From Phymatolithon calcareum (Eukaryota > Rhodophyta > Florideophyceae > Hapalidiales): 64,000 nucleotides of DNA. The stretch is taken from the NCBI GenBank assembly GCA_977006965.1, contig OZ345364.1, forward strand, positions 1,240,001 through 1,304,000, given 5' to 3'. The first letter of the stretch is position 1, and the number at the start of each line of letters is the position of its first letter. A model generated the notes under the pieces. It had not been told where the DNA came from, did not search any database, and saw only the letters and a list, made by a program, of their open reading frames with translations. Below are positions 20,216 through 34,300 of this stretch, one piece after another. The position numbers and the translations under genes are program-made.

Positions 20216-23200
20216 ATGGAGCCCATCAGTTTCGGTCTCGGTGTTATCGCTGAGGCGCGCACCCTCGCGACGAGCATCAAGAATCGCATTGAAAACTATC
20301 GCAAGGGTCCCGCGACATTCCAGTCATTAAGTAAAAGCGTGGATCGCCTGGCAAGACACATCGCGGTGGTGGAGAAGCTTCTCCAAACGTCTCCAGATGT
20401 AGTGCCTGCCGATATTTCCGTTATTTTCAATGAAACATTCTCTGCAGTGTGCGACAACCTCAAAGACGCGAATGGAACCATGGAATCGTCAATTTCAAAG
20501 CCGTTTTGAGAAGGGAGCAGCAGCTTAATGGGGAAGGTGGAGTCTAAGGCTGTTCGCACGTTTCGGGCAAATGCATTGAACAATAAGATGATTTATGTTG
20601 AAACGCAGGTGAAAGAAGCGTCAAACCAGCTCTTGCAGTTGTCTTTGTCGCTTTGTCCCACACTCAAGATTGAGGAGAAGTTCTTGCAACTGTCTTTGTC
20701 GCTTGGTACGGCACTCAAAATTGAGGGACAGGTCGATGCTGACAAGGACCAATACCGTCCCGTATCAAACACTCCAGCCCTCACCGATACCGTGAAGCTC
20801 GACTTTGATACCAAAGATGAGGAAGGGAAGCCCACAACTCTGGAGGGGATTCTTAAGGAAGCCGTTTTGTCGTCAAGTGTTGTGACGGCGGCTGCTGGGG
20901 TGATGAAGCCGGCCTTCGGCATTGTTGGGATGGCCGGGGTGGGGAAAACAGTGGCTCTCAAGGGACTGGGGTGGGACGAGGACGTTCGCCGCCGGTTTTC
21001 TGATGGGATTCATTTCATGACACTCGGTCAAGGCGCATCTCTTGAAATTGTTCTTCGAGAAATCGCAAAGCTTTTGGCTCGAACAGGGGCAAGTACACTT
21101 GTAGGAGCTGTGAAAGAGTCGACTTCACTTTGCGAAGCGGTTGACATGGCAGTGCCTTGGTTCGAGGGTAAGATCTGTCTTTTCCTCTTCGACGATATAT
21201 GGGCGACGAGAACGTGCAAGACCGGTTTCTTGACTGGTCTGCTCCAGCTTGTGAGGCAAAGCCCTCAGAGTCGCATCGCGATAAGCACACGGAATGTTGA
21301 AATTGCTCAATGTGCGGGTTCCATTGTGAAATTTGGCGCTCGAGATGCTTTCGGAACTGTGTCTCAGAACATGTTCTTTGCGCATGCCACAGGAGGTGCT
21401 TATCGGGGATCTTCTGCAACGCAAGAAGGAGAACTCAGAAACAGTATCAGGAGCATTTTGGGCATATGCTGTGGATTACCTATCGCTCTTGCCGTGACCG
21501 GGAGTGCTGTCGCTTTTCTTACAAACGTGCACGGTGATTTTGAAAGAGCATGTGATGCATATGCGACACGGCTGGAAAAGAAGAAAGGCAGTCTCGGAGA
21601 TGAGGAGACGATGGAAGGTATGAACTTGAACGCAAGTATTCTTCTGAGTCTGGAATTCTTAGAAGCTGAACTCCTGAAGTGGAAAGCGAATGGCTGTCAT
21701 GATATTGTCCATTCGATCACAGACCTTTACACAAGCCTGTGTGTGGTTGAAAATCAAGCGTGGATTCCGGTATCTGTGCTGGGACGGGTGTGGGGAATTG
21801 ACGAAGACGGTGCTGCGGATATTGCGAATATGTTTTGTGGAATGAGCCTATGCACGATTAACCTGCGACGAACATCAAGTGGGTGCTCCGAAGAGGCTGG
21901 GATTGTGCTACATGACTTGCAACTTGAATTCTGTCGGAATCAGGCCATGGAAACGAAGAAGTCATCTTTTTGGCATGACCAGGTGCTAAATGGGTATCTA
22001 CCAACATCGCATCAATCGATATGCGAAAGACCAAATGTACAATTATCGGACGCCATTTTAAGCTTTACACCAAGGCCGTGGTGGTCGAAGTCTGTTCCAG
22101 AAGATGGTTACATTGAAATGAATGTTTGCAGGCATTTGTCATGTGCCGGACATGATCTAGAATTGGGGGCGCTGATGCTGGAGGCACGATGGACGATATT
22201 GAGAGGAAAAGTCGGTGGAATCTTGGGATTGAAAACTGATTTCGAGCTATTCGAGAAGTGTTTCACGGAATTGAAAGGACGAGAAGACCGCGAAGCGGTT
22301 CGTTACATTATTCGAAGCTTTGAGAAAATATTCAAAGCTGTGCGGGTTTCGTGGGGAAGGCATGGGAAAGGATTTCGAGCATTTCAGTTTCAAGTATGCA
22401 GACGTCTCGTGAACATTGGAAAGTCGAACAATATTGTGGAGACATACTTGAAGAGCATAGAGGGTAACACGCCAAAACCGTATTTGGCAGCTATGAGTCC
22501 TTTGTTTTCCGATGTTGACGGTGCGCAAATAATGGAGATTCCGATTGGAGGTGAATGCGAATGTGTTGCTTGCTCACCATGTGGGCGATACGTTGCAGCT
22601 GTAGTGGATGGTGATAAGGTTGTGGTTGTGAACAGTAACACTGGTGAAATATTGAAGACTATGGACTTTGATTTTGATTTTGTGACAAGCATAGCATTCC
22701 TTTGCGGGTCGAAGAAAATCGTCTGCGGATCGGAGGAGTTCAAGGTGATTGTGTGGACATGGGAGTCGTCAGACTCGCCTGTACAGATATTCGAAGGACA
22801 CGACAACCCGGAGGTAAGATCAAGTGGAGTAGGCGCCTATGGTCAATTCATTATCTCAGCTTTACCCGATGAAACGGTAAGGGCTTGGGACACAATTGCA
22901 GGTACACAAGCATGGGAACTGGTTCAAAGCAGCTTCGTCCACTGTCTTGCAATTTGTGCCGAGGACGGGAAGATTGCACTTTGTTTGGATGGCGGAACGT
23001 TGAAGGTTCTGGATTGGGTCACAAAAGAAACCCTTTTCGAAGATGCCGAGACACATGAAGGAGGCGTTCTCTGTGTTTCTTTTAGTCCGAACGGTTCCTA
23101 TTTGGCAACAGTATCACTGGACATGAAAATTCTTCTATGGAATACTCAATCGTGGACAATCGAAAGGTTCGGAGAGCACGATGATTTGGAGAGAAGCGTT

Positions 23201-24292
23201 GCGTTTAGTCCTGACGGCAACCAAATTGCGTCAAGTTCTCATGAAGGCACCATTCGACTGTGGGACGTTGCATCTGGAAAGTGCGTGGGTGCCTCTCCAC
23301 GAATAGGCTCTTGGATGGAAAGTGTGTCATTCACTGCCGATGGGGAAAGAATTGTTTCCGGGTCGAAAGATGGCATTGTTCGGATTTGGGATGCTCGTCT
23401 CGGAATTGAATCGGAAGAACAACGCGACGGACATAACGGTGAAGTTTTCGGGATTTCAATCAGCGAAGATGGGTTACGAATTGCATCCGCATCGAAGGAT
23501 GGAACAGTGCGGTTGTGGGACTCGGAGACAGGGGACCAGGTCGGTGTCGCACTGGAAGGCCACGGGGACTGGGTGAATTGCGTTTCATTCAGCCCTGACG
23601 GGCGAAGGTTGGTGTCGGGCTCATGGCACAGAACCCTGCGGCTATGGGACACAGATACGTATATGCAGATTGGGAGTCCATTTGAAGGACACACTTATTC
23701 TGTCGAGTGTGCTTCGTTTAGTCGTGATGGACGTCGAATTATCTCGGGAGGTATTGATGTTCGAGTATGGAATGCTGAAACACATGAGCAAATTGGGGAT
23801 GAACTGCAAGGACATAGACGCGACTGTTATGTTAAGACTGTTGCCGAGAGCGCTGATGGATGTCACATTGTGTCTCAGGATACGTTGCGCGGAACAATCA
23901 TCTGGAACAGTGAAAGCAGGGCGATGATCTGGAGATCAGAGAACGCTGAAAGCAGAGTTGAAAATGATGACATGGAAGATGAAAGCAATTCTGGCGACGA
24001 TATCGCAAATGTATCAGGAACGGTTGGCAACGAAATCGGTAACGATGAAGCTGAGAAGATTATTCGCAGCTGTGGCCGGCACACTCCGCGCCTGTGGCCA
24101 AGTTGTTTCCCAAAATATACAGTCGAGTTGTTTTGTGATGTGGACGATATGTTCACTAATGTGCTTGGCGAAAAGACTTTCCTCGGAGATATCCCATCCA
24201 TGACTAGTTGGGACTTCCATAAGGAGCGAAAGATACTTGCAGTGGGGTTGGCTTCAGGAGATATTGCGAGATGTAAATTGATCACCGAATAA
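20216..24292 (+). pseudogene. NLR-type gene copy 2, interrupted by an in-frame TGA
   Basis: Homologous along its whole length to copies 1 and 3. Codon 98 is TGA (20507-20509) where the others have TCA for Ser, so the normal ATG at 20216 gives only a 97-aa helical peptide. An ATG at 20528 opens the remaining 1254 aa, which keep a complete NB-ARC domain (GMAGVGKT, FLFDDIW, CGLPIALAV, LHDLQLEF) and all WD40 blades. A 45-bp internal duplication near 20630-20720 repeats the LQLSLSL(C/G) segment. The rest of the frame is undamaged over 3.7 kb, which suggests a recent mutation, use of the downstream start, or stop-codon readthrough. Confidence 0.8.
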
Positions 24293-25097
24293 ATGACGAT
24301 CAACTTCCATTACAACGATTGTGGTCGATAAATTGAAACGAAATTGGGGTTTCCCTTTTGTTATTGGTATCCACAGACAGCATTGCAGGTAAAGAACAGT
24401 TTTTGAGGGTATCATGTGGTTCTGAGCGATTGGATCGGAAGAATAAAAACGCTTTGAAGAAGTTTGTAGAGATGAACAGAGTAAAAATGGGAGAAATGAA
24501 GCGAGACGTGAAAAATTGAAAATGTGATCATTATTTCTTTCTTGACTCAGTAGTTTTTGGTGCGAACTTAGTGTCAATTCACGGAAACGAGTTCGGTCGA
24601 AAGTAACATACAGTATTACCGTTGAAGCATACATATCAAATCGTTTGTTTGTCCTTTTACTTCACGTTCTTTGCCATTTCGAAAATGATGTGCTATCAGC
24701 CTAAAAGTATTGCAATCAAAAAAATATGGGAAAACATTGCTGGGCCTACGATGAATCCCTGAAGCACGAAAAATCGATTTGGAAAAATTGGGCATGGTAC
24801 TCTTCTGATCGGTCAACTTCACAAATGAAGATGTGAATGGAGGGAAGCAATCCTCGGAGACTACGCATCTGTCGTGGAAGAGAGAAGAGAAAATCTCAAA
24901 TGTCAATCAATGTCAGCAGCTATCTGTGAACATTAACCGTAGTCAGTACCCATGAGTGACCACTCACGGTTCTTTGAGCTGCGATTGAGAGATGTCGCTC
25001 GTCGCCGCGTTTATGCCGCCCTTTGCAGTTGCACACGGTCGCACCGCGCACGGCCGCGGCCGACTTGCGAACCGCCATGTGCCGCGCTCCCGGTACC

Positions 25098-27579
25098 GCG
25101 CGCGCGGTGTCGTCATCGCGCGGCTGTCGCCCTTCGACGGACCTTGCTTGCCCGACGTGCTCCCGGACGGGCTCGGCTGTCATGGCGCTTACGCGGAAAG
25201 AGGTGCCTTCCCTGACCGCACGTCCCCTGTTCTCGACAGCGGCTTTGCGGGCGGGGGTGGCAGAGACGACGGCGACGACGGCAGATTACCGCAGTCCATT
25301 GTTTTCCAACGACTTCATCTGGACGTCGAACCCTGATCGTGCCCCTCCCCGCGTCCAAACCGGTCGAAATTTTGTGACTGCCCTCAGATGTCGTTGTCAA
25401 GAGGAGCGTCCTTTCCTGCACTGGGGCGCCCTATTGGGTTTCCAATCGTCTCGTCACATGCAGATGCATTTTCAGCATTTTCTTCAAATCGGGAAACAAG
25501 CAGGCAACAAAATGGAGAAGGTCGGAAGACTATGGATTTGGCGTTGGCACATTCATCGCCAACGGGATGCTGACATGTGTGGAGGGGACAAAACAGGTTC
25601 GCGAGCAGTGTCAGCTGGACGTGCTATGATACAGTAGTGGTGAAGGATACTTGGGTTACCTGTTGAAGCCTATGATACAGTACGTGGATCCAGGTGGACT
25701 GCGGAAGAGCTGACGATGAGGAGAACCCGGTATGATAGGACGAGAGAACGCGTAGAGAGTGTTTGTAATTTACTCGAAAAAATATTTTAGATCTAAAACT
25801 GCTAATTTTCTCGAGTAAATTAGCCCCTTCAAATCTTTAAAATTTGAAATTACGTTACGACTGAGCACTGCTGTTAAACCGCGTCTCCAACAAAAATCGC
25901 GCCGCAGGTGTGTTCACCCTGTCCGAATAACGCCGCCAAATACGATATCGTACTGTGCTACGCCGCTCTGCACGAACCCCCCGGCCCTACGAGTGAACGT
26001 TACGGTCTTCCCTCGCCATTTGATCACCCTTTTCTACCGTTGGGAGCTTGATCTCTTCGTTCCCGTCCTTCTCTTCCTTTGCCGACCTGCTAGCGAAGAT
26101 CGCACAGTCGAAACCGCGGAAAAGTTCAACTTCCCCCCACTGGCGCCCGTCCACTTAGCACTGGCACCCGCGGAGTCGGATGAGATCATTGTACGCACTC
26201 GCTACATAGAGACCGCCGCAACTGGGCTCGCGGAGACGGACGCACTGACGGACGCGCTCCAAGCAGCCCACATTCGCGATGCTGGGGGTGCATAAGCCGA
26301 CGGGGGGGGGACCCTCACGGAGCCAGCGGCTCATGGAGCTGCACACGTAGTGGGCGGAATTGATGACACGCGGCGAACGGCAAAGACGAGTGCGGAGGAG
26401 CTTCGCGTAGGCGGGATTGCTTTGTACGTGAGAACTTGTGGTGACGCGATAGCGGAGGAGGTGAACACGCGGCGGGCTATGGAATAATGCGCAGACGTGC
26501 GCGTGGGCGAAACAAAGTCAACGAAGGGCAGAGAGAGGACTGGACAAGAGGGACGCGATTAGTACTCTGGATTGACGCGAAAGATGTGAGGTTTCGCTCG
26601 CTGAGAGACCGGGCCGCAGAAGCGGGCAGAAGGATCGCGGGCGGGATGTGGCGCCACGACTGCCCTCGCCCGCAACTATTTCGCGACGGGCGGCTACGCA
26701 GAACGCATTGGATGGCCTTGGGGCGTGGAGTTGGTCGCATTGACGGGTGCGCTCGAAAAAGAAAAAACTTGCTACCTCGGACTCACGGAAAAGAGCATCA
26801 TGCTCGCGCAGGCAACGGAATTCGCGAAAACGATGCGGAGCGGTTTCTATGGTGCCGAACAAGGGGCATCTGCGCGGCGGATGCCATTGAGGCCTTTCCA
26901 CGCGGTGTTGCCGACGAGGGAATAGGCGCAACCCGCGACGGCGAACAGGGCACCCTTGTTGAGGAATGCGGCGGTGCTGCTGAGCAGTAAACAGCGGTCG
27001 TCAATGAAGACGATGACGCGGACCCGATACAAAGGTAGACGCGGAGGCGGTCGTGAAGGCGATTGTAGATAAGACCGAGGTGAGGAGGTAGACAAGGATG
27101 AAGTTGAGGTTGCCGCCGACGACGACGTCGCAAATCGCAAAGTCCAGCTCCTTCATGATGCCTTTCTCGCCAGGCGACCATGCCCGACGGCACCAACCCA
27201 ACCCATCGTCGTCTCCACCACCATCTTAAACGGGAACGCGGCGTCCGCATGGCAGTGCTGCGCCCAATCGCCCCAGCAGTGCTCAAAGAAGCGCGACACT
27301 GCGGTCGACGTCACATGCATGTAGTTCGCAACCTACGTCGCGCTGAGAGATGTTCTCTAGTGCGCGTCCCGCGGAAGGCACAACGGATTCCACCGAGTCG
27401 TTGTCACCGTCGCCTCCGCCACCCCCGCCCGCAAAGCGGCTCTCGAGAACAGGCGACGCGCGGTCAGGGAAGGCACCTTTTAGTGCGTAAGCGACATCGC
27501 AGCCGAGCCCGTGCCGGGGTACGTCGAGCAAACAAGGTCCGTCGAAGGGCGACAGCCGTGCGATGACGACACCGTGCGC
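25098..27579. repeat. Inverted arms in the GC-rich block of unit C
   Basis: Left arm about 25098-25267, right arm about 27409-27579. Nearly identical to unit A. Confidence 0.65.
26753..27579 (-). pseudogene. RETICULATA-related (DUF3411)-like pseudogene, unit C
   Basis: Nearly identical to the unit A copy, including the internal frameshift and the TAG codons (first at 26847-26849). Confidence 0.58.
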
Positions 27580-28230
27580 GTGCGGCGCGGAGAGCTCGGC
27601 AAAAGCAATTGTGCGACCTAATTTTCGTCGCCGTCTCGGCGATCCCATCGCCCCTTCGTTCTTCCAACTAATGTTTCTCTACTTGGATCGTCACCGCCGA
27701 CTTCACTTGCTTCAACAACTGATGAAGCAGATTACTTGTCGATTCATCAACTGATCCATCGCTATAACTGGGAATCAAGTCCCATCAGGGTCGCGGCATT
27801 CAACCGCTCGCCGAGCTAGCCACTGTGCTCTCATACTTCCGGCCCTGTGTTTTTAAGTTTGTTTTTTAAAAGCCTCAGTCTTACGAACATACAGGCAAGC
27901 CTTCCTCAGTTACTGCTGACCTTAGGATAACTGTCATGGATCGGCCCTTGTTTTACCCTTTGCGCGTACATTGCACTCTTGCCTCGCCCTCGCTTCGTCA
28001 CAGTACCTTCTCCCAACTCTCTGCCGTCCAGCGCTCTTGGATCCTTTCCGCCATTTCCATTGTCAGGCGCTGTGGGTGGAAAGAACCTACATCTGTTACA
28101 TTCGAATTCTTCACGGAATGCGTCAGGCTCGTCGAAGAGGATGTACTTCTATAGATATAGATATGCTGATGGAGTCATAAGAACGATTCTTCGAGTAGAT
28201 GGTGCCAAAATATGCTTTTCACTTCTCACA

Positions 28231-28988
28231 ATGGTATGCCTACTTACCCAAAGTTCCGTAATCTACAACGGTCGTAAGGTTCTCCCCCACAACATGGAGA
28301 AGGGATTTGTTCGCCTGGAGAAGAGTAACCGTCACATTTGCGGCGGAGTTCTTATTACCTGGAAGCACGTTTTAACAGCAGTCTCATGCGTCGAGGACGA
28401 TAACGTAGTATGTGCGCTCGTGGGAGCTCGAACTTGGGACGAATACTTGCTTAAGATGGAAGTTGAAAGCGTGAGCTTGCATGATGACTACAATGAATAC
28501 ACCCGAATGAATAACCTTGCTCTGGTCTCATTAAAGAATCCGTCAAGGTCCGAGATGATGGAATCAGGAATCTACCCTGTACCTGTGCTCTGGACGGGTT
28601 CCGACATGCATCGGCGACAGAAGGTATATGCCATGGGTTTGGAAAAATGAGAGAGAACGCTCATTTTTCGAACAGCCTTCGAAATGCCACTCTGTACAAG
28701 TTAGATATTTCCGCATGTGAAGGACGCTACGACCTGAGCGGAAGTGAAAAGGATACCTTGTGTCTGGATGGATCGAAGTGTACGATATGTTATGGTGATG
28801 GAGGGGGACCTGTTATGTTGTGGACAAGAGGGTATGACAATATTGTCAAGGCGCATGTAGTGGCAATTGTTACGGCGGTTTGGGAAGGTTCTTCGAGTTG
28901 CATTGCTGGGAACAAAGTAAAAGATACTGTTTTAGATGGTTCTTACGACTACATTACTCAAGAAGTGGGTAAATACAAACGATTCTGA
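28231..28988 (+). pseudogene. Trypsin-like (S1) protease relic, unit C
   Basis: The best preserved copy: the first frame runs from ATG 28231 to TGA 28648-28650 and the second from ATG 28647 to 28988, overlapping as ATGA. The catalytic His, Asp and Ser positions read Ser, Asn and Gly as in the other copies. If the two frames are joined at the shared break, the length (about 250 residues) is normal for a secreted S1 domain with a signal peptide. Confidence 0.65.
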
Positions 28989-29253
28989 TTACAGTACAGT
29001 ACAGCAGTGTTCCATTATCCTTTTCAGAAATTTGTACGTTACTCTCTCTGTGGCCCCCAGTTGGTGAACTGGATGCTCCGATCGCTGAACATCACCAGGG
29101 GAAAGTTACCAGATATCACTCACACTCGTTGCATACATTTATTTCAAGACTTCGAATTGTTAGAATCGAACCATAGCCGACCCATCAATGTTCCCATCAA
29201 TGTTCCCATCAATGTTCTTAATTGATCCTCTCGAGGTGCCGAAGATTGAGTAA

Positions 29254-29517
29254 ATGTGGGAAGAAGAAAAACAAAGTGAAACGAGCCCCGTCTCGGATGC
29301 CACAATTGAAAGGAATGCTTTCTTCTCAAGTGCTGTTCTAAATCTGATGAGTTTTCAGAATACCGTCAATGGGGATCTAGAGCTACAGCTCTTTCTCGTC
29401 CGTCACATTCAATTCCACCGGAACTTTCTTCAGAGTTGCAAGAAGTTGATTTTTTCATTTCTTATATCGCTCATTCTAAGCGTCTGTATATCAGAGTTTC
29501 GAATGCGGATTGCTTGA
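29254..29517 (+). CDS. Small hypothetical protein with C-terminal hydrophobic segment, unit C
   Basis: Copy of the 87-aa frame at 18134 with a handful of substitutions (for example TAYFSS to NAFFSS) and the same length and hydrophobic C-terminal segment. Just upstream, the 12-base motif CCCATCAATGTT occurs three times in a row (two in unit A). Confidence 0.3.
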   Translation: MWEEEKQSETSPVSDATIERNAFFSSAVLNLMSFQNTVNGDLELQLFLVRHIQFHRNFLQSCKKLIFSFLISLILSVCISEFRMRIA

Positions 29518-29559
29518 GATCAACAATTGTGATTAGGGCATAAGTTTGCGAAGCTATGA

Positions 29560-29640
29560 AGTAATTCGAACATTGGTAATTGCCACTGTTTGAATTACTT
29601 CAATACATTTAAATGTATTGAAGAAATTCAAACATTTCTA
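29560..29640. repeat. Foldback sequence, unit C
   Basis: Same structure as in unit B, with two substitutions that weaken the first hairpin (CCACTGTTT) and the last arm (AAGAAATTC). Confidence 0.75.
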
Positions 29641-31342
29641 TCGACTTCAAGTTAAGTGCACCAGCCACTCACAGAGGCATGTTGTTGTTATCCATGAACT
29701 TCACGCTTTTGACGAGCCCGGTAATGGATAGCTTTCGTTTGCAAAAATTGTTTGAAACTCATTTCCTCAATTGCGGGAGCAAAAAATGACGCGCGCATAG
29801 ACACTACTATAAATGTGACCCCCGCTTGAAACGCAAGTCTACCAAAATGTCGAAATGTATCGATTGTGAATGTAGTGGAATATCGATTGATCGATATACT
29901 TTCACAATCGTCTTCTGTGAAATACTGTAGATGCTTCGTATAGATTATAAATTAATTATGGAGCTGAGAGTTTGCAGAGGCTATATGCAATCTTCCTCGA
30001 AATAGCAGTAAGAAGTGCGGACTAGCAGTTGACTTGCGAGTTGTGACCGGGACCACAGGCACGAATTGGTGCACAGCGGGCGCTGCTTATTTGATTCCAT
30101 ACCGCAAGTATAAGACCTGAGCAGCATTGCGTGAAGTAGCGATGGGAGTAGATCACGGGCCGTGACATGCGAAGCGAAGGCCCGTGCCGACTGTTGGCGA
30201 ACTTGAGACGGGCGGTGCGAGGTAAAAGCGGTGTGGAATATTGCACACGTGGCAGCGGTGTACTACGACAGAAGTTGCTGTCCCCAGTAAAATCAATCAA
30301 TTATTGATTGTTGCACACCGCCTTTTATTGGTTGATTGTGTACAAGTCGGCTTGAGCAGTGCAGTGAAGGTGATTGTGATATGCCTCCTTAACATCAAGA
30401 ACGTTGATTAAGTATCAAAGTCAAAAGCCGATGAATCATGATGTATACTTATGTACACGTGGCACACAGGAACTTAAACGAAATTGTGGGAATTGTGGGT
30501 TTGAAGTTTGTACATGATTAATCAGTGTTTCGATGTTTCTGATTTTGACTAAATTATTCAAATCTACTGAATTTACGACGTACACGATTCATCAATCAGT
30601 CTGCCCCTCGTAACCAACTGTGTAATCGATCGATCGATTTGAGAGAGAGCATGCAGTTTTTCTTTTTTGAAGTGCTTTTGGAGATCTTACATTATACAAA
30701 TATTTATGTAGCATTATTCGTCCTTGTTGGCGTGTGTCGTTCAAAAATCTCGAGATTCGAAACACAGCAACTCAACAGGTGTTGTCTTTGGGCCGCCTTG
30801 ATCATTGCTGTGCAATTTTGAACTGCCTGTTTTAATTATTAGTGTAATTGAGATGCGTAGAGAGAAGCACGGAGTTCGAGATCTCGCATGCGTCAGTGGG
30901 AATTGTTTGGGAACACACAAGAACAACCGCGTTGCAAAAACATCGAAGTAAACTCACGGTTTGAACTCTTTCCATCTTCCTCCTCCGAGGAGAAGAGAGC
31001 AAGCCGAGTTTGCGTCGGGGGTTACACACCAGCTCGTGCGCGAGTCACGCTCCATCGAGTACCGCCGCCGCCAGCGGAAAAGCGCGCTCAGGAATCTGAA
31101 GAAGAAGTCGCAGCCTGTCTATCGCTTTTCTTCCCGTTTTGTGGGTTTGTTTGACCTGCCGTTCGGTCACTCGTACAAGTTCCCATCGGAAATACGGGGC
31201 ACACAGGGAAAACATTACAATCGTTTTTTTTTTCAAATACGGGACAAACCCTCCCCCCCACACCACTCCGACGACACCCCGAAGCTGCGCAACCTGCCGT
31301 TGTGACGAAGTGAGGCAAGATTATGTACAAAGTTTCTCTTCA

Positions 31343-34300
31343 ATGGAGCCCACCGGTTTCGGTCTCGGTGTTATCGCTGAGGCGCGCACCCTCGCGACGA
31401 GCATCAAGAATCGCATTCAAAACTATCGCAAGGGTCCCGCGACGTTTCTGTCATTAAGTGAAAGCGTGGATCGCCTGGCAAGACACATCGAGGAGGTGGA
31501 GAAGCTTCTCCAAACGTTTCCAGATGTAGTGCCTGTCGATATTTCCGTTATTTTCTATGAAACATTCTCTGCCGTGCGCGACAACCTCAAAGACGCGAAT
31601 GGAACCATGGAGTCATCTTTTTCAAAGCCATTTTCAGAAGGGAGCAGCAGCTTAATGGGGAAACTGAGGTCTAGGGCTGTTCGCACGTTTCGGGCAAATG
31701 CATTGAACAATAAGATGGGTTATGTTGAAACGCAGGTGAAAGAAGCGTCAAACCAGCTCTTGCAACTGTCTTTGTCGCTTGGTACCACACTCAAAATTGA
31801 GGGGCAGGTCGATGCTGACAAGGACCAATACCGTCCCGTATCAAACACTCCAGCCCTTACCGATACCGTGAAGCTCGACTTTGATACCAAAGATGAGGAA
31901 GGGAAGCCCACAACTCTGGAGGGGATTCTTAAGCAAGCCGTTTTGTCCAATAAATCGTCAAGTGTTGTGACGGCGGCTGCTGGGGTGATGAAGCCGGCCT
32001 TCGGCATAGTTGGGATGGCCGGGGTTGGGAAAACAGTGGCTCTCAAGGGACTGGGGTGGGACAAGGACGTTCGCCGCCGGTTTTCTGATGGCATTCATTT
32101 CATGACACTCGGTCAAGGCGCATCTCTTGAAATTGTTCTTCGAGAAATCGCAAATCTTTTGGCTCGAACAGGGGCAAGTACACTTGTAGGAGCTGTGAAA
32201 GAGTCGACGTCACTTTGCGAAGCGGTTGACATGGCAGTGCCTTGGTTCGAGGGTAAGATCTGTCTTTTCCTCTTCGACGATATATGGCCGACGAAAACGT
32301 GCAAGACCGGTTTCTTGAGTGATCTGCGCCAGCTTGTGAGGCAAAGCCCTCAGAGTCGCATCGCGATAAGCACACGGAATGTTGAAATTGCTCAATGTGC
32401 GGGTTCCATTGTGAAATTTGGCGCTCGAGATGCTTTCGGAACTGTGTCTCAGAACATGTTCTTTGCGCATGCCACAGGCGGTGCTCATCGAGAATCTTCT
32501 GCAAGGCAAGAAGGAAAACTCAGAAACAGTATCAGGAGAATCTTGGGGATATGCTGTGGATTACCTATCGCTCTTGCCGTGACCGGGAGTGCTGTCGCTT
32601 TTCTTACAAACGTGCACGGTGATTTTGAAAGAGCATGTGATGCATATGCGACACGGCTGGAAAAGAAGAAAGGCAGTCTCGGAGATGAGAAGACGATGGA
32701 AGGTATGAACTTGAACGCAAGTATTCTTCTGAGTCTGGAATTCTTAGAAACTGAACTCCTGAAGTGGAAAGCGAAAGGGTGTCATGATATTGTGCATTCG
32801 ATCACGGACCTTTACACAAGCCTGTGTGTGGTTGAAAATCAAGCGTGGATTCCGGTATCTGTTCTGGGACGGATGTGGGGAATTGACGAAGACGGTGCTG
32901 CGGAGATTGCGAATATGTTTTTTGTAATGAGCCTATCCACGTTTGACCTGCGGCGGACATCAAGTGGGTGCTCCGAAGAGGCTGGGATTATGCTACACGA
33001 CTTGCAACTTGAATTCTGCCGGAATCAGGCGATGGAAACGAAGAAGTCATCTTTTTGGCATGACCAGGTGCTAAATGGGTATCTACCAACATCGCATGAA
33101 TCGATATGCGAAAGACCAAATGTACAATTATCGCAGGCCATTTTAAGCTTTACACCAAGGCCGTGGTGGTCGAAGTCTGTTCCAGAAGACGGTTACATTG
33201 AAATGAATGTTTGCAGGCATTTGTCATGTGCCGGGCATGATCTAGAATTGGGTGCGCTGATGCTGGACGCACAATGGACGATATTGAGAGGAAGAGTGGG
33301 TGGAATCTTGGGATTGAAAACTGATTTCGAGCTATTCGAGAAGTGTTTCACGGAATTGAAAGAACGAGAAGACGGCGAAGCGGTTCGTTACATTATTCGA
33401 AGCTTTGAGAAAATATTCAAAGCGGTGCGGGTTTCGTGGGGAAGGCATGGGAAAGGATTTCGAGCATTTCAGTTTCAAGTATGCGGACGTCTCGTGAACA
33501 TTCGAAAGTCGAACAATATTGTGGAGACATACTTGAAGAACATAGAGGTGAACACGCCAAAACCGTATTTGGTGGCTATGAGTCCTTTGTTTTCCGATGT
33601 TGACGGTGCGCAAATAATGGAGATTCCGATTGGAATTGATTGCAGATGTGTTGCTTGCTCACCATGTGGGCGATACGTTGCAGTTGCACTGGATAATGAT
33701 GTTGTTGTTGTGAACAGTAACACTGGTGAAATATTGAAGACTGTGGACTTTCCGTTTCTGACAAGCATAGCATTTCTTTGCGGGTCGAAGAAAATCGTCT
33801 GCGGATCGGAGGAGTTCAAGGTGATTGTGTGGACATGGGAGTCGTCAGACTCGCCTGTACAGATATTCGAAGGACACGACAACCCGGAGCTAAGATCAAG
33901 TGCAGTAGGCGTCTATGGTCAATTCATTATCTCAGCCGTACCCGATCTAACGGTAAGGGCTTGGGACACAATAGCAGGTACACAAGCATGGGAACTGGTT
34001 CAAAGCAGCGTCATCCGCAGTCTTGCCATTTGTGCCGAGGACGGGAAGATTGCACTTGGTTTGCGTGACGGAACGTTGAAGGTTCTGGATTGGGTCACAA
34101 AAGAAACCCTTTTCGAAGATGCCGAGGCACATAAACAAGGTGTTTACTGTGTTTCTTTTAGTCCGAACGGTTCCTATTTGGCAACAGTATCACGGGACGA
34201 CAAAATTCGTCTGTGGAATACTCAATCGTGGGCAATCGAATGGTTCGAAGAATACGATGATTTTGTGACAAGCGTTGCGTTTAGTCCTGATGGCAACCAA

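Larger units (their letters stand above)
11231..24292 (+). repeat. Tandem array unit B (about 13.1 kb, with extra insertions)
   Basis: Same order of contents as unit A. It is longer by about 2 kb because of three insertions that the other units lack: 11414-11871, about 11946-12107, and 16711-18019. It also has a foldback sequence near 18437-18515. The NLR copy carries a nonsense codon and the S1 relic an extra one, so this unit is the most decayed of the three. Confidence 0.9.
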
